From the NCBI RefSeq assembly GCF_038896935.1, contig NZ_JBANDC010000001.1, positions 372,001 to 436,000 on the forward strand: DNA of 64,000 nt. Reading direction: 5' to 3'. A model generated the notes under the pieces. It was given only the letters and a program-made list of their open reading frames with translations, made no database searches and was not told the origin of the DNA. This document shows positions 37,687 through 47,065 of the stretch, piece after piece (within the stretch, counting starts at the first letter, position 1; each line of letters starts with the position of its first letter). Made by a program: the position numbers and the translations under genes. The stretch is from Collimonas rhizosphaerae (GTDB taxonomy: Bacteria; Pseudomonadota; Gammaproteobacteria; Burkholderiales; Burkholderiaceae_D).

Positions 37687-37713
37687 CCCGCATGGATTGC
37701 GAATCCATGCGGG
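37687..37713 (+). terminator. Strong hairpin after phaB
   Basis: Perfect 12-bp arms CCCGCATGGATT and AATCCATGCGGG enclose a GCG loop, eight bases after the phaB stop. The T-tract is poor (ATATTGC), so termination may be partial or Rho-assisted; it would separate phaCB from phaR. Confidence 0.6.
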
Positions 37714-37777
37714 ATATTGCACACGCTTGTTTGTACTGCAATGCAATAAAACTCCCTGCACTGTCTTTGCACATGCA

Positions 37778-37783
37778 TATAAT
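37778..37783 (+). promoter_or_regulatory. Probable -10 box of the phaR promoter with TGCA repeats
   Basis: TATAAT lies 81 bp before the phaR start. The preceding 50 bp contain several TGCA elements (37738-37776), including TGCACTG and TTTGCACATGCA. PhaR regulators bind TGC/GCA-containing sites and repress their own genes, so autoregulation is inferred. No good -35 is seen. Confidence 0.4.
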
Positions 37784-37863
37784 GAAGATGTACTGTAGCA
37801 AAACGTCGATTGCTAAAGTAACAAATATAAAATGCGTTATGGGCGCAGCAACCTGGGACTGAA

Positions 37864-38427
37864 ATGACTACACCAAAAAAAATGTCTGAACGTTTGATCA
37901 AGAAGTATCCGAATCGTCGCCTCTACGATACGCAAACCAGTTCATACATTACCCTGACGGACGTCAAGCAGCTGGTGCTGGACAACGAAGAGTTCGTTGT
38001 GCTGGACGCCAAGACCGAGGACGACCTGACGCGCAGCATCCTGCTGCAGATCATCCTGGAAGAAGAGTCGAACGGCACGCCCATGTTTTCCAGCGCGGCG
38101 CTGTCGCAGATCATCCGCTACTACGGCCACGCCATGCAGGGCATGATGGGTTCTTACCTGGAAAAGAACATCCAGGCGTTCATCGATATCCAGAACAAGC
38201 TCACCGAGAATTCCAAGGGTTTTTACGAAGGCAAGCCTTTCAGCCCGGAAATGTGGGCGCAGTTCATGAATGTCCAGGGGCCGATGATGCAGGGAATGAT
38301 GAGCAACTACATCGAACAGAGCAAAGGCCTGTTCATCCAGATGCAGGAGCAGATGCAAAACCAGACCAAGAACATGTTCGGCACTTTCCCGTTTGCACCG
38401 CCGCCGCCGGACAAGACAAAAAAATAA
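37864..38427 (+). CDS. phaR: Polyhydroxyalkanoate synthesis repressor PhaR
   Basis: A 187-residue DNA- and PHA-binding repressor that controls phasin and PHA genes. The N-terminal DNA-binding domain starts MSERLIKKYPNRRLYDTQTS and includes YITLTDVKQLV. The C-terminal accumulation domain (about 75-150) contains FSSAALSQIIRYYGHAMQGM. The Met/Gln-rich region and the FAPPPPDKTKK tail follow. It lies after phaCB and before rimO, a standard arrangement in Burkholderiales. Confidence 0.95.
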   Translation: MTTPKKMSERLIKKYPNRRLYDTQTSSYITLTDVKQLVLDNEEFVVLDAKTEDDLTRSILLQIILEEESNGTPMFSSAALSQIIRYYGHAMQGMMGSYLEKNIQAFIDIQNKLTENSKGFYEGKPFSPEMWAQFMNVQGPMMQGMMSNYIEQSKGLFIQMQEQMQNQTKNMFGTFPFAPPPPDKTKK

Positions 38428-38528
38428 TCATTGAGCAAGCCCCGCGGCAGGTTTTTACGAACCTTGCAGGGTAACCATGGCGGTGGAAGGGGTACAATAG
38501 CGACTTTGCTTTGACCCCATCTCCCGCC

Positions 38529-39920
38529 ATGTCCAACGTCATCTCCGCCGCGCCAGCTGCACCGGCTGCACTAGCCGCCGCCCCTAAAGTCGGTTTTGTA
38601 TCCCTTGGTTGTCCCAAGGCGCTGGTCGATTCCGAACAGATCCTGACCCAGCTGCGCGCGGAAGGTTATGAAACTGCCAAGTCGTACCAAGGCGCCGACC
38701 TTGTAATCGTCAATACCTGCGGTTTTATTGATGCCGCAGTGCAAGAGTCGCTGGACGCCATCGGCGAAGCGCTGAGCGAAAACGGCAAGGTCATCGTGAC
38801 CGGCTGCCTGGGCGCCAAGAAGGATGCCGACGGCGACGACATCATCCAGAAGATCCACCCGAAGGTGCTGGAAGTGACCGGCCCGCATGCGGTCGGCGAA
38901 GTCATGTTTGCCGTGCACAAGCACCTGCCCAAGCCGCACGCGCCGTTCTTCGACCTGTTGCCGCCGCAGGGCGTCAAGCTGACGCCCAAGCATTTCGCTT
39001 ACCTGAAAATATCGGAAGGCTGTAACCATCGTTGCAGTTTTTGCATCATCCCGTCGATGCGCGGCGACCTGGTGTCGCGCCCGATCGCCGACGTCATGCT
39101 GGAAGCCGAGAACCTGTTCAAGGCCGGCGTCAAGGAACTGCTGGTGATTTCGCAAGATACCAGCGCCTACGGCGTCGACGTCAAGTTCCGCATGGGTTTC
39201 TGGAACGGCAAGCCGGTCAAGACCCACATGACGCAGCTGGTCACGGCGCTGGGCGAACTGGCGGCCCAGTACGGCGCCTGGGTGCGCCTGCACTACGTTT
39301 ATCCTTACCCGCACGTCGACCAGATCATCCCGCTGATGGCCGAAGGCAAGGTGCTGCCATACCTTGACGTGCCGCTGCAGCATGCCCATCCCGATGTGCT
39401 GAAGCGCATGAAACGCCCGGCCAGCGGCGAAAAGAATATCGAGCGGATCCAGGCCTGGCGCGCGATGTGCCCGGACCTGACCATCCGCTCCACGTTTATC
39501 GCCGGTTTTCCCGGCGAAACCGACGCCGAGTTCGAATACCTGCTGGATTTCCTGAAAGAGGCGGAAATCGACCGCCTCGGCTGCTTCGCCTATTCGCCGG
39601 TGGAAGGCGCCACTGCCAACGCCCTGGACAATCCGGTGCCGGAAGAACTGCGCGAAGAGCGCCGCGGCCGCGTGATGCAGCTGCAGGAGGAAATTTCCAA
39701 GAAACGCCTGCAAGCCAAGGTCGGCAAGACCATGCGCGTGCTGATCGATTCGGTCGACCGCAACGGCGGCGTCGGCCGCTCCAGCGCCGATGCGCCGGAA
39801 ATCGACGGCGTGGTGTACGTCAAGCCGCCGTATGAACCGCACAAGAAGCTGGTGGTCGGCGAGTTTGTCGACGTCACCATCACCGCCTCCGATGCGCACG
39901 ATTTGTGGGCCGCTGCATGA
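38529..39920 (+). CDS. rimO: Ribosomal protein S12 methylthiotransferase RimO
   Basis: A 463-residue radical-SAM enzyme that methylthiolates the conserved Asp of ribosomal protein S12. The N-terminal UPF0004 domain has the cluster cysteines in VSLGCPKALVDSE, NTCGFID and TGCLGAK. The radical-SAM cluster is in SEGCNHRCSFCIIPSMRG, and a TRAM domain ends the protein. I chose the ATG at 38529; the frame opens at a TTG six codons earlier. The stop overlaps the next start (ATGA). Confidence 0.95.
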   Translation: MSNVISAAPAAPAALAAAPKVGFVSLGCPKALVDSEQILTQLRAEGYETAKSYQGADLVIVNTCGFIDAAVQESLDAIGEALSENGKVIVTGCLGAKKDADGDDIIQKIHPKVLEVTGPHAVGEVMFAVHKHLPKPHAPFFDLLPPQGVKLTPKHFAYLKISEGCNHRCSFCIIPSMRGDLVSRPIADVMLEAENLFKAGVKELLVISQDTSAYGVDVKFRMGFWNGKPVKTHMTQLVTALGELAAQYGAWVRLHYVYPYPHVDQIIPLMAEGKVLPYLDVPLQHAHPDVLKRMKRPASGEKNIERIQAWRAMCPDLTIRSTFIAGFPGETDAEFEYLLDFLKEAEIDRLGCFAYSPVEGATANALDNPVPEELREERRGRVMQLQEEISKKRLQAKVGKTMRVLIDSVDRNGGVGRSSADAPEIDGVVYVKPPYEPHKKLVVGEFVDVTITASDAHDLWAAA

Positions 39921-40354
39921 CGGCAGGGAAGGTTGCTGTTGCGCTGACCTTGCTGGCTGGTTTTGCCGCCGCCCCGGTGCTGGCGGATAATCGAAATGCT
40001 GCTGGCGCGCCGGTAACCGCGGTTGCGGCGCAAGACCGGTTCGCCACGCCGCTGACCTTGCGCGGCACGCTGGGCGATGCGCAGATCGAAATGCATTTGC
40101 AGCAGAAACCGGATCCGAGCGAAGGCATCCAGGGCAGTTATGTGATTGCCGGCCAATCCGCTAAAATCCTGCTGGCAGGCGAATCGGACAATGCCGATAT
40201 CCTCATGGAAGAATCCGTCAACGGCAAGGATGTTTCCGGCGAGTGGGCTGGCAAACTTGTCGGCAATACTTTCAGCGGCACCTGGTCCACTACCGACGAT
40301 GCGGTGACCAAGCCTTTCGCCTTGACTGTCCAGGCTCCCAGAGCCGTCAAATAA
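39917..40354 (+). CDS. Small exported protein of unknown function
   Basis: A 145-residue protein with signal peptide MTAGKVAVALTLLAGFAAAPVLADN. The mature part is rich in beta-strand-like alternation (FATPLTLRGTLGDAQIEMHL and FSGTWSTTDDAVTKPFAL) and has no Cys. The start overlaps the rimO stop by four bases, so translation is probably coupled to RimO; an in-frame GTG at 39905 is rejected. It is followed 14 bp later by the metC-like gene. No family recognised. Confidence 0.72.
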   Translation: MTAGKVAVALTLLAGFAAAPVLADNRNAAGAPVTAVAAQDRFATPLTLRGTLGDAQIEMHLQQKPDPSEGIQGSYVIAGQSAKILLAGESDNADILMEESVNGKDVSGEWAGKLVGNTFSGTWSTTDDAVTKPFALTVQAPRAVK

Positions 40355-40368
40355 AACCATCATTGAAC

Positions 40369-41532
40369 ATGGCAAAGAAGAATCCTCAAACCGCATTGAT
40401 GCACAGCGACTACACCGCGCCGGCAGGTTTTGACGCTTTTCCGGTAGCGATCCACCACGCCTCCACCGTGCTGTTCAAGAATGTCGCGGCAATGCGCGCG
40501 CGCGAGTGGCAGGAAAAGAACAGTTATACCTACGGCCTGCACGGCACGCCGACTTCCTTCACGCTGGAAGCGCGCTTGGCGGAAATCGAGGGCGGCCAGC
40601 ATTGCCTGCTGGCGCCTAGCGGGCTGGCGGCGATCACCATGGTCGACCTGGCCTTGCTGAAGAGCGGCGACGACGTGCTGTTGCCGGACAATGTGTACAA
40701 CCCGAATCGCGAGCTGGGCAACTGGCTGTCCAAGGATTTCGGCATTACCGCTCGCTATTACGATCCGATGGCCGGCGCCGGCATCGCTGGCCTGATCCAG
40801 CCGAACACCCGCCTGGTCTGGACCGAGGCGCCGGGTTCGGTATCGATGGAAGTGCCGGACCTGCCCGCCATCTGCGCCGCGGCGCACGCCAAGGGCGTGC
40901 TGGTGGCGATAGACAATACCTGGTCGGCCGGCCTGGCGTTGCGCGCTTTTGACCTGGGCGTTGACATCGTGATGCAGGCGCTGACCAAATACCAGTCGGG
41001 CGGATCGGATGTGCTGATGGGCGCCGTGGTCACCCGGGATCCGGCCTTGAACCAGAAGCTGCAGCTCGCGCATATGCGGCTCGGTTTCGGCGTCGGCATG
41101 GATGACGCTTACCTCGTCTTGCGCAGCCTGCCGACCATGAAACTGCGCTTCGACGCGCACGACGCCGGCGCGCGCACGGTTGCCGCCTGGCTGCAGCAGC
41201 AGGCGCAGATCAGCCGGGTATTGCATCCGGCTTTTGCGGACTGCCCGGGACATGAAAACTGGAAGCGCGATTTCACCGGCGCGGGCGGCCTGTTTTCGGT
41301 GCTGTTCGATGCCCGCTATAGCGAAGAGCAGACCGACTGTTTCGTCGACAGCCTGAAACTGTTCAAGATCGGCTATAGCTGGGGCGGCGCCAACAGCCTG
41401 TGCGTTCCTTACCGGATCCAGGGCATGCGCAAGAACTGGCAAGACCAGGGCACGCTGGTGCGCTTCAATATCGGCCTGGAAGATCCGCAGGACCTGATTG
41501 CCGATATCGAGCAAGCTTTCAACCTGATGTAA
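40369..41532 (+). CDS. metC: Cystathionine beta-lyase (PLP-dependent)
   Basis: A 387-residue member of the Cys/Met-metabolism fold-type I PLP family. The Schiff-base lysine is in QALTKYQSGGSDVLMG. The PLP phosphate region is CLLAPSGLAAIT, and the Asp that binds the ring nitrogen is in VAIDNTWSAGL. It should convert cystathionine to homocysteine, pyruvate and ammonia. MetB-like or gamma-lyase activity cannot be excluded, but the sequence is closest to the MetC subgroup. I chose the ATG at 40369, since the longer frame overlaps the previous gene. A strong terminator follows. Confidence 0.9.
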   Translation: MAKKNPQTALMHSDYTAPAGFDAFPVAIHHASTVLFKNVAAMRAREWQEKNSYTYGLHGTPTSFTLEARLAEIEGGQHCLLAPSGLAAITMVDLALLKSGDDVLLPDNVYNPNRELGNWLSKDFGITARYYDPMAGAGIAGLIQPNTRLVWTEAPGSVSMEVPDLPAICAAAHAKGVLVAIDNTWSAGLALRAFDLGVDIVMQALTKYQSGGSDVLMGAVVTRDPALNQKLQLAHMRLGFGVGMDDAYLVLRSLPTMKLRFDAHDAGARTVAAWLQQQAQISRVLHPAFADCPGHENWKRDFTGAGGLFSVLFDARYSEEQTDCFVDSLKLFKIGYSWGGANSLCVPYRIQGMRKNWQDQGTLVRFNIGLEDPQDLIADIEQAFNLM

Positions 41533-41570
41533 TGCTGTACGTGGCTAGGCCGCGACGATTTCAGCGAGCA

Positions 41571-41606
41571 AAAAAAATGCCGATCCAGACAGATCGGCTT
41601 TTTTTT
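41571..41606. terminator. Bidirectional terminator between metC and the GNAT gene
   Basis: The stem GCCGATC-CAGACA-GATCGGC has an A-run on the left and T8 on the right, so it ends both convergent transcripts. Confidence 0.93.
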
Positions 41607-41629
41607 CGCCTGCAGCTTGGGCCTGTAGT

Positions 41630-42184
41630 TCAGGTCAGCTGCTGACGCATATAAACGGCAGCGCCCTGATTTCCTTGCACTTGATAGCTGGCCAGGTTTT
41701 CCCTGGCGGGAGATGGCAGTGATTCTACAGCGGCATAACCTAGCGTTTCCCAGAATACCTGCGACCGTTGCACCGACACCAGCGCACTCCAGCCTAAACC
41801 ATCTGCGCGCGCCTTTTCCAGTGCGGCGGCCGCCAGGGCATTGGCTGCCCGCCGGCCGCGCGCATCCGGTGCAACGGCCAGGTCATGCAGGTACAGGCAG
41901 TCGGGCGCCGCGGGAATCGTGAAGGGATGATCCAGCGCGGTGACGGCGTCCTTGCTTGAAGGGTAGCTGAACAGATAGGCGCCGGCGCCTTGCCCTGGTC
42001 CTGACCATATCCAGCAAGTCGCCGGGGTCAGGGCGAGGCGGGCGCGGAACACGGCTTCCGATTCCTGCATCGGTTCCGGATAGGATTCCGCCTGGATCCG
42101 CATGACGGCAGGAATGTCGCGATCAGACATCGCCCGCACCGCGCCATGGCTTGCCGCCGGCTGTTTTTTGCTAGATGGAGTCAA
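41630..42184 (-). CDS. GNAT-family N-acetyltransferase
   Basis: A 184-residue protein with the acetyl-CoA-binding motif LHDLAVAPDARGRRAANALA and the final WETLGYAAVESLP of the GNAT fold. The first codon is a TTG at 42184. An ATG at 42130 is possible but would remove the first beta strand (HGAVRAMSDRDIPAVMRI), so I keep the longer form. The start overlaps the stop of the upstream membrane-protein gene, which implies coupling. The substrate is unknown. Confidence 0.82.
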   Translation of the reverse strand: MTPSSKKQPAASHGAVRAMSDRDIPAVMRIQAESYPEPMQESEAVFRARLALTPATCWIWSGPGQGAGAYLFSYPSSKDAVTALDHPFTIPAAPDCLYLHDLAVAPDARGRRAANALAAAALEKARADGLGWSALVSVQRSQVFWETLGYAAVESLPSPARENLASYQVQGNQGAAVYMRQQLT

Positions 42185-42543
42185 GCAGGCATTGCCTTGT
42201 TGTCATTCAAATCCACCAGGCCCTTGATCAGGCGATAGCCCTTCCACAGCCAGGCAATGCCCCAGACGGCGAAAGCCAGCGGGATGCCAAGCACGGTCAG
42301 GAACAGGGCGCCGCCGACCACCATCCACAGCAGATACCACCAGAACGAGCGGATTTGCCAGTTGTGGTGGCTGTACACAAAGGTGTCGGCCGCATCCGAG
42401 CGTTTGACATAGTTGATGATCAGGGGGATCCAGGACAGCGCTCCCAGGGAAAACAGCAGGCTGGCGGCATGAAACAGGTAGAGCCACCAGGCGAGATTTT
42501 TCTCGGAATGCAGCTTGCTATCGAAGACTAGTTCTTGGGCCAT
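42181..42543 (-). CDS. Small integral membrane protein (DUF4870-like)
   Basis: A 120-residue protein with three hydrophobic helices, around LYLFHAASLLFSLGALSWIP, WYLLWMVVGGALFLTVLGIP and LAFAVWGIAWLWKGYRL. The pattern ALSWIPLIINYVKRSDA and SHHNWQIRSFWW fits the DUF4870/TM2-like small membrane family. AAAGGA precedes the ATG by six bases. It lies 42 bp after serB and overlaps the GNAT gene. Function unknown. Confidence 0.8.
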   Translation of the reverse strand: MAQELVFDSKLHSEKNLAWWLYLFHAASLLFSLGALSWIPLIINYVKRSDAADTFVYSHHNWQIRSFWWYLLWMVVGGALFLTVLGIPLAFAVWGIAWLWKGYRLIKGLVDLNDNKAMPA

Positions 42544-42585
42544 GACTGTCCTTTACGTTAAAAGAGGCGCTGGATTCTTCAGGAA

Positions 42586-43443
42586 TTACGCCAATATAGG
42601 CAAGATGCCATCCAAACCGACAAAATTCAAGGCCACGCTCGCTTGCGCGCGCACCACAGGCTTGGCGCGGAAGGCTACCGACAGGCCGGCGATCTTCATC
42701 ATGGCCAGGTCGTTGGCGCCGTCGCCCATGACAATCGCCTGGCTTGGCGCGATGCCCAGCTCGGCGCAAACGCGTTCGACCGTCGATTTTTTCTCCTCGG
42801 CGTTGACGATGCCGCCCAGCACTTTCCCGGTCAGCTTGCCGTCGACGATTTCCAGCACGTTGGAATGGCTGTAATCGAGTCCGAGAGCGGCCTTCATGTG
42901 ATCGGTGAAGAACGTGAAGCCGCCCGACACCAGCAAGGTCTTGAGGCCGGCCGCCTTGACTGCCGCCAGCATGGTTTCCGCGCCTGGCGACAACTGCAGC
43001 CGTTCGTCCAGCACTCGTTGCAGCGCCGACGCATCCAGGCCTTTGAGCAAGGCCACGCGCCGGGTCAGGCTTTCATTGAATTCCAGCTCGCCGCGCATCG
43101 CCGCTTCGGTAATCGCCGAGACTTGCGGCTTCAAGCCTTGCATGTCGGCGATTTCATCGATGCATTCGATCGTGATCAGGGTCGAATCCATGTCCATCGC
43201 CAGCAACTTGAAATCATCCAGTTTCGGCGCCGCCGGCAGCCAGGCGCAGTCGATCCGGGCGCCGTAGCAGGCGGCGTCGATCAGCGTCTTCAGGTTTTCG
43301 GAATAGTCGACGCCGTCGCAACGCCAGGCATGGCGGCCGGCGCTGCTGATATCGGCCGCGGCAACGCCGGCCAGGTTGGCGATACGGTCGATGGCACTGC
43401 TGGTGCTACGTTCTGCGCCCAGGCTCTGCAAGATGAGATTCAT
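42586..43443 (-). CDS. serB: Phosphoserine phosphatase
   Basis: A 285-residue HAD-family enzyme for the last step of serine synthesis. The nucleophile motif is LLAMDMDSTLITIECIDEIA, motif II is LLVSGGFTFF and motif III is VMGDGANDLAMMKIAG. The N-terminal 75 residues form the ACT-like extension of proteobacterial SerB. It lies 50 bp after mfd on the same strand. Ribosome binding is weak. Confidence 0.96.
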   Translation of the reverse strand: MNLILQSLGAERSTSSAIDRIANLAGVAAADISSAGRHAWRCDGVDYSENLKTLIDAACYGARIDCAWLPAAPKLDDFKLLAMDMDSTLITIECIDEIADMQGLKPQVSAITEAAMRGELEFNESLTRRVALLKGLDASALQRVLDERLQLSPGAETMLAAVKAAGLKTLLVSGGFTFFTDHMKAALGLDYSHSNVLEIVDGKLTGKVLGGIVNAEEKKSTVERVCAELGIAPSQAIVMGDGANDLAMMKIAGLSVAFRAKPVVRAQASVALNFVGLDGILPILA

Positions 43444-43493
43444 GTGTCTGGTTTGGTTTCAGGAAAATTCAAATAAACGGATAGCGTACAAGA

Positions 43494-46400
43494 TCATCCC
43501 GCCAAGGCCTTGATGGTGGCCTTGACCTGGATCAGGCGCGCCGCCAGGTCCGGCATGTTGACGGTGATGCGCAATTTGTCCTGGCCGTTGAGCTTGATAT
43601 GGCGGTTCTTCTGGATCAGGTCGATGATGCGCATGGCGTCGATCGGCGGATTCGGCACGAACTGCAGCAGCGCCGAGTCAGTATGCGCATCGATCTTGAC
43701 GATGCCTATCGATTTCGCGGCGATCCGCAAGCGATGGGTTTCGACCAAGGCCTTGGCCGGATCCGGCAGCTTGCCGAAGCGGTCGATCAATTCTTCCTGC
43801 AGGTCGTCGATCTTGTCCTGGCCGTCGCAATTGGCCAGCCGCTTGTAGATCGACAGCCGCTCGTGGACGTCGCCGCAATAATCGTTGGGCAGCAGGGCCG
43901 GCACGTGCAGGTTGATTTCGGTGGTGCTCGAAAGCGGCGCCGCCAAATCCGGCTCCTTGCCGTTCTTCAATGAGCGTACGGCTTCGTTGAGCATGTCGGA
44001 ATACAGCTGGAAACCGATCTCGTGCATTTCGCCTGACTGGTTATCGCCCAGCACTTCGCCGGCGCCGCGGATTTCCAGGTCGTGCATGGCCAGGTAGAAA
44101 CCGCTGCCGAGTTCTTCCATCTGCTGGATCGCATCCAGCCGGCGCTGCGCCAGCTTGGTCAGGCCCTGGACGTCATGCACCAGCAGGTAGGCGTATGCCT
44201 GGTGGTGCGAACGGCCGACGCGGCCGCGCAACTGGTGCAACTGCGCCAGGCCGAACTTGTCGGCGCGGTGCATGATGATGGTGTTGGCGGTAGGGACGTC
44301 GATGCCGGTTTCGATAATGGTGGTGCAGAGCAGGATGTTGAAACGCTGGGCCACGAAATCGCGCATGACTTTTTCCAGGTCGCGTTCATGCATCTGGCCG
44401 TGGGCAATGGCGATGCGCGCTTCCGGCAGCAGCGCTTCCAGCATCGCCTTGCGGTTCTGGATGGTTTCGACTTCATTGTGCAGGAAGTAGACCTGGCCGC
44501 CGCGCTTCAATTCGCGCAGGCAGGCTTCGCGGATCGTCGATTCGCCCTCGCTGCGGACGAAGGTCTTGATCGCCAGGCGCTTTTGCGGCGCGGTGGCGAT
44601 GATCGAGAATTCGCGCAAGCCTTCCAGCGCCATGCCCAAGGTACGGGGGATCGGCGTTGCGGTCAGCGTCAAGACGTCGACTTCGGCGCGCAGCGCCTTG
44701 AGCGTTTCTTTCTGGCGAACGCCGAAGCGGTGTTCCTCGTCGATGATGACCAGCCCCAGGCGCGAAAACTTGATATCGTCGGACAGCAGTTTATGGGTGC
44801 CGATCACGATATCCAGGGTGCCGTCGGCCATGCCCTTGATCGCCTGCGTGACTTCCTTGCCGCTGCGGAAGCGCGACAGCTCCGCAATCTTTACCGGCCA
44901 GTCGGCGAAACGGTCGGCGAAGGTTTGCGCGTGCTGTTCCGCCAGCAAGGTGGTCGGCGCCAGGATCGCGACCTGCTTGCCGCCGAGCACGGCGACAAAG
45001 GCGGCGCGCAGCGCGACCTCGGTCTTGCCGAAGCCGACGTCGCCGCAGATCAGGCGATCCATCGGCTTGCCGCTGGTCATGTCCTTGATCACGGCATTGA
45101 TGGCGGCAGCCTGGTCGGCGGTTTCTTCAAAGCCGAAACTTTCAGAAAAAGCCTCGTAGTCGTGCGCTGAATATTCGAACGCATGGCCTTGGCGCAAGGC
45201 GCGCCGCGCATACAGGTTCAACAGTTCGGCGGCGGTGTCGCGTACTTGCTGCGCAGCCTTGCGCTTGGCTTTTTCCCACTGGCCGGAGCCGAGCGCATGC
45301 AGCGGCGCATCTTCCGGCGAGGCGCCGGAGTAGCGCGAAATCACATGCAGCTGGGATACCGGCACGTAAAGCTTGGTGTCCTTGGCGTATTCCAGGTGCA
45401 GGAATTCGGTTTCGCCTTCGCCCAGGTCCATGCTGAGCAAGCCCATGTAGCGGCCGATGCCATGGTTGATGTGCACCACCGGATCGCCGATCTTGAGTTC
45501 GGACAGGTCGCGCACCATGGATTCGACCTGGGTGACGCCTTCCTGTTTTTTCTTGCCGATGCGGCGGCCGGAGCCGGCATACAGTTCGGTTTCCGTGATG
45601 AATGTGAATTGCGGCAATTCAAAGCCGGCATGCAAGGGCGCCACGCCCAGCATCAGTTTTTTGTCCGACGTGGTGAAGTCGGCGTAACCGTCGCACAGCG
45701 CCAGCGGCAGGTCGTATTCGTTGAAATACTGTTGCAAGGTTTCGCGGCGGCCATTCGATTCGGCGCAGATCATCACGCGCCGCTCGCTTTGCAGCAGGTA
45801 GGCGCGCAGGTTGGTCAGCGGGTCGTCGATGCGGCGGTTGACGGCGATATTCGGGATGGGCGCCGACAGTTCGGAAGCGGCGTCGCTGTGCTGGATCACC
45901 CAGCGGCCGTAAGGCTTGGCCAGGCTGAAAAAATTCTCGTCGGTCAGGAACAGCGCTTCCGGCGCCAGCAAAGGGCGCTCGCGGTCCGACTTCAGGAATC
46001 TGTAGCGTGACTGGGTGTCGCTCCAGAAACGCTGGATGGCGCCGTCGATATCGCCGACCAGGGCAAACATGGCGGTGTCCGGCAGGTACTCGAACAACGT
46101 CGCGGTGTCTTCGAAAAACAGCGGCAGGTAATACTCGATGCCGGCCGAGGCGATGCCGTTGCCGATGTCCTTGTAGATCGTGGAGCGCGACGGGTCGCCT
46201 TCGAACACTTCGCGCCAGCGGCTGCGGAAAACCGAGCGCGCCGCTTCGTCCATCGGGAATTCGCGGCCCGGCAGCAGCCTGACTTCTCTCACCGGATACA
46301 TCGAACGCTGGGTGTCGGCGTCGAATGTGCGTATGGTTTCGATGGCGTCGCCGAACAGGTCGAGCCGGTACGGCAGCACGGATCCCATCGGGAAAATGTC

Positions 46401-46931
46401 GATCAGGCCGCCGCGCACCGAATATTCGCCGGGCGACATGACCTGGTTGACATGGCTGTAGCCGGCCAGGGTCAGCTGCGATTTCAGGCGCGCTTCATCC
46501 AGCGTCTCGCCTTGCTTGAAAAAGAAGGTGTAGCCTGCCAGGAAGGACGGTGGCGCCATCTTGACCAGGGCGGTGGTAGCGGGAACCAGCAGCACGTCGC
46601 ATTGGCCGCTCTGCACCTCGTACAAGGTCGCCAGCCGCTCCGACACCAGGTCCTGGTGCGGCGAGAAGGCGTCGTAGGGCAGGGTTTCCCAGTCCGGCAG
46701 CAAGTGGCAGCGCAAGCCGTTGGGTTCGTCGCCGGCCTGGAACCAGGGGATTTCGGTGCGCAGCCGCTGGCCGTCGGTGGCGTCGGCCACGATCACCACC
46801 AGCATCCTTTGCTGCGCCTTGAGCGCCAGCGCGGCTTGCGCCAATGCATAGGCATCGGCCGAGCCGTGCAGGGCCGGCAAGACAAAACGGGATGCCGGCC
46901 TGGGCAGCAATTTTTCTAGATCAAAGGACAT
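43494..46931 (-). CDS. mfd: Transcription-repair coupling factor Mfd
   Basis: A 1145-residue DNA translocase that removes stalled RNA polymerase and recruits UvrA. The UvrB-like N-terminal modules (about 1-350) are followed by the RNA-polymerase-interaction domain (VVHINHGIGRYMGLLSM). The RecG-like motor has Walker A CGDVGFGKTEVALRAAF, the DEEH box LGLVIIDEEHRFGVRQ and QLRGRVGRSHHQAYAYL. The C-terminal TRCF domain is complete. The length matches E. coli Mfd (1148). It is divergent from ispD, as in many Burkholderiales. Confidence 0.97.
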   Translation of the reverse strand: MSFDLEKLLPRPASRFVLPALHGSADAYALAQAALALKAQQRMLVVIVADATDGQRLRTEIPWFQAGDEPNGLRCHLLPDWETLPYDAFSPHQDLVSERLATLYEVQSGQCDVLLVPATTALVKMAPPSFLAGYTFFFKQGETLDEARLKSQLTLAGYSHVNQVMSPGEYSVRGGLIDIFPMGSVLPYRLDLFGDAIETIRTFDADTQRSMYPVREVRLLPGREFPMDEAARSVFRSRWREVFEGDPSRSTIYKDIGNGIASAGIEYYLPLFFEDTATLFEYLPDTAMFALVGDIDGAIQRFWSDTQSRYRFLKSDRERPLLAPEALFLTDENFFSLAKPYGRWVIQHSDAASELSAPIPNIAVNRRIDDPLTNLRAYLLQSERRVMICAESNGRRETLQQYFNEYDLPLALCDGYADFTTSDKKLMLGVAPLHAGFELPQFTFITETELYAGSGRRIGKKKQEGVTQVESMVRDLSELKIGDPVVHINHGIGRYMGLLSMDLGEGETEFLHLEYAKDTKLYVPVSQLHVISRYSGASPEDAPLHALGSGQWEKAKRKAAQQVRDTAAELLNLYARRALRQGHAFEYSAHDYEAFSESFGFEETADQAAAINAVIKDMTSGKPMDRLICGDVGFGKTEVALRAAFVAVLGGKQVAILAPTTLLAEQHAQTFADRFADWPVKIAELSRFRSGKEVTQAIKGMADGTLDIVIGTHKLLSDDIKFSRLGLVIIDEEHRFGVRQKETLKALRAEVDVLTLTATPIPRTLGMALEGLREFSIIATAPQKRLAIKTFVRSEGESTIREACLRELKRGGQVYFLHNEVETIQNRKAMLEALLPEARIAIAHGQMHERDLEKVMRDFVAQRFNILLCTTIIETGIDVPTANTIIMHRADKFGLAQLHQLRGRVGRSHHQAYAYLLVHDVQGLTKLAQRRLDAIQQMEELGSGFYLAMHDLEIRGAGEVLGDNQSGEMHEIGFQLYSDMLNEAVRSLKNGKEPDLAAPLSSTTEINLHVPALLPNDYCGDVHERLSIYKRLANCDGQDKIDDLQEELIDRFGKLPDPAKALVETHRLRIAAKSIGIVKIDAHTDSALLQFVPNPPIDAMRIIDLIQKNRHIKLNGQDKLRITVNMPDLAARLIQVKATIKALAG

Positions 46932-46997
46932 TGGGGCCTATTGTGCAAGCCTGCAAGCGTGTCGATAGTGGTCAAAAAAAGCCACAATACGCCTGAT

Positions 46998-47026
46998 TTG
47001 ACAGTTAAAATTCAGAGCCGCATTAT
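46998..47026 (+). promoter_or_regulatory. Sigma-70-like promoter of ispD
   Basis: A perfect -35 TTGACA (46998-47003) is followed after 17 bp by CATTAT (47021-47026), about 40 bp upstream of the ispD start. Confidence 0.6.
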
Positions 47027-47065
47027 AAACCACTGCCCTTAAACCGGATTCCCCCGAGATTGTGC

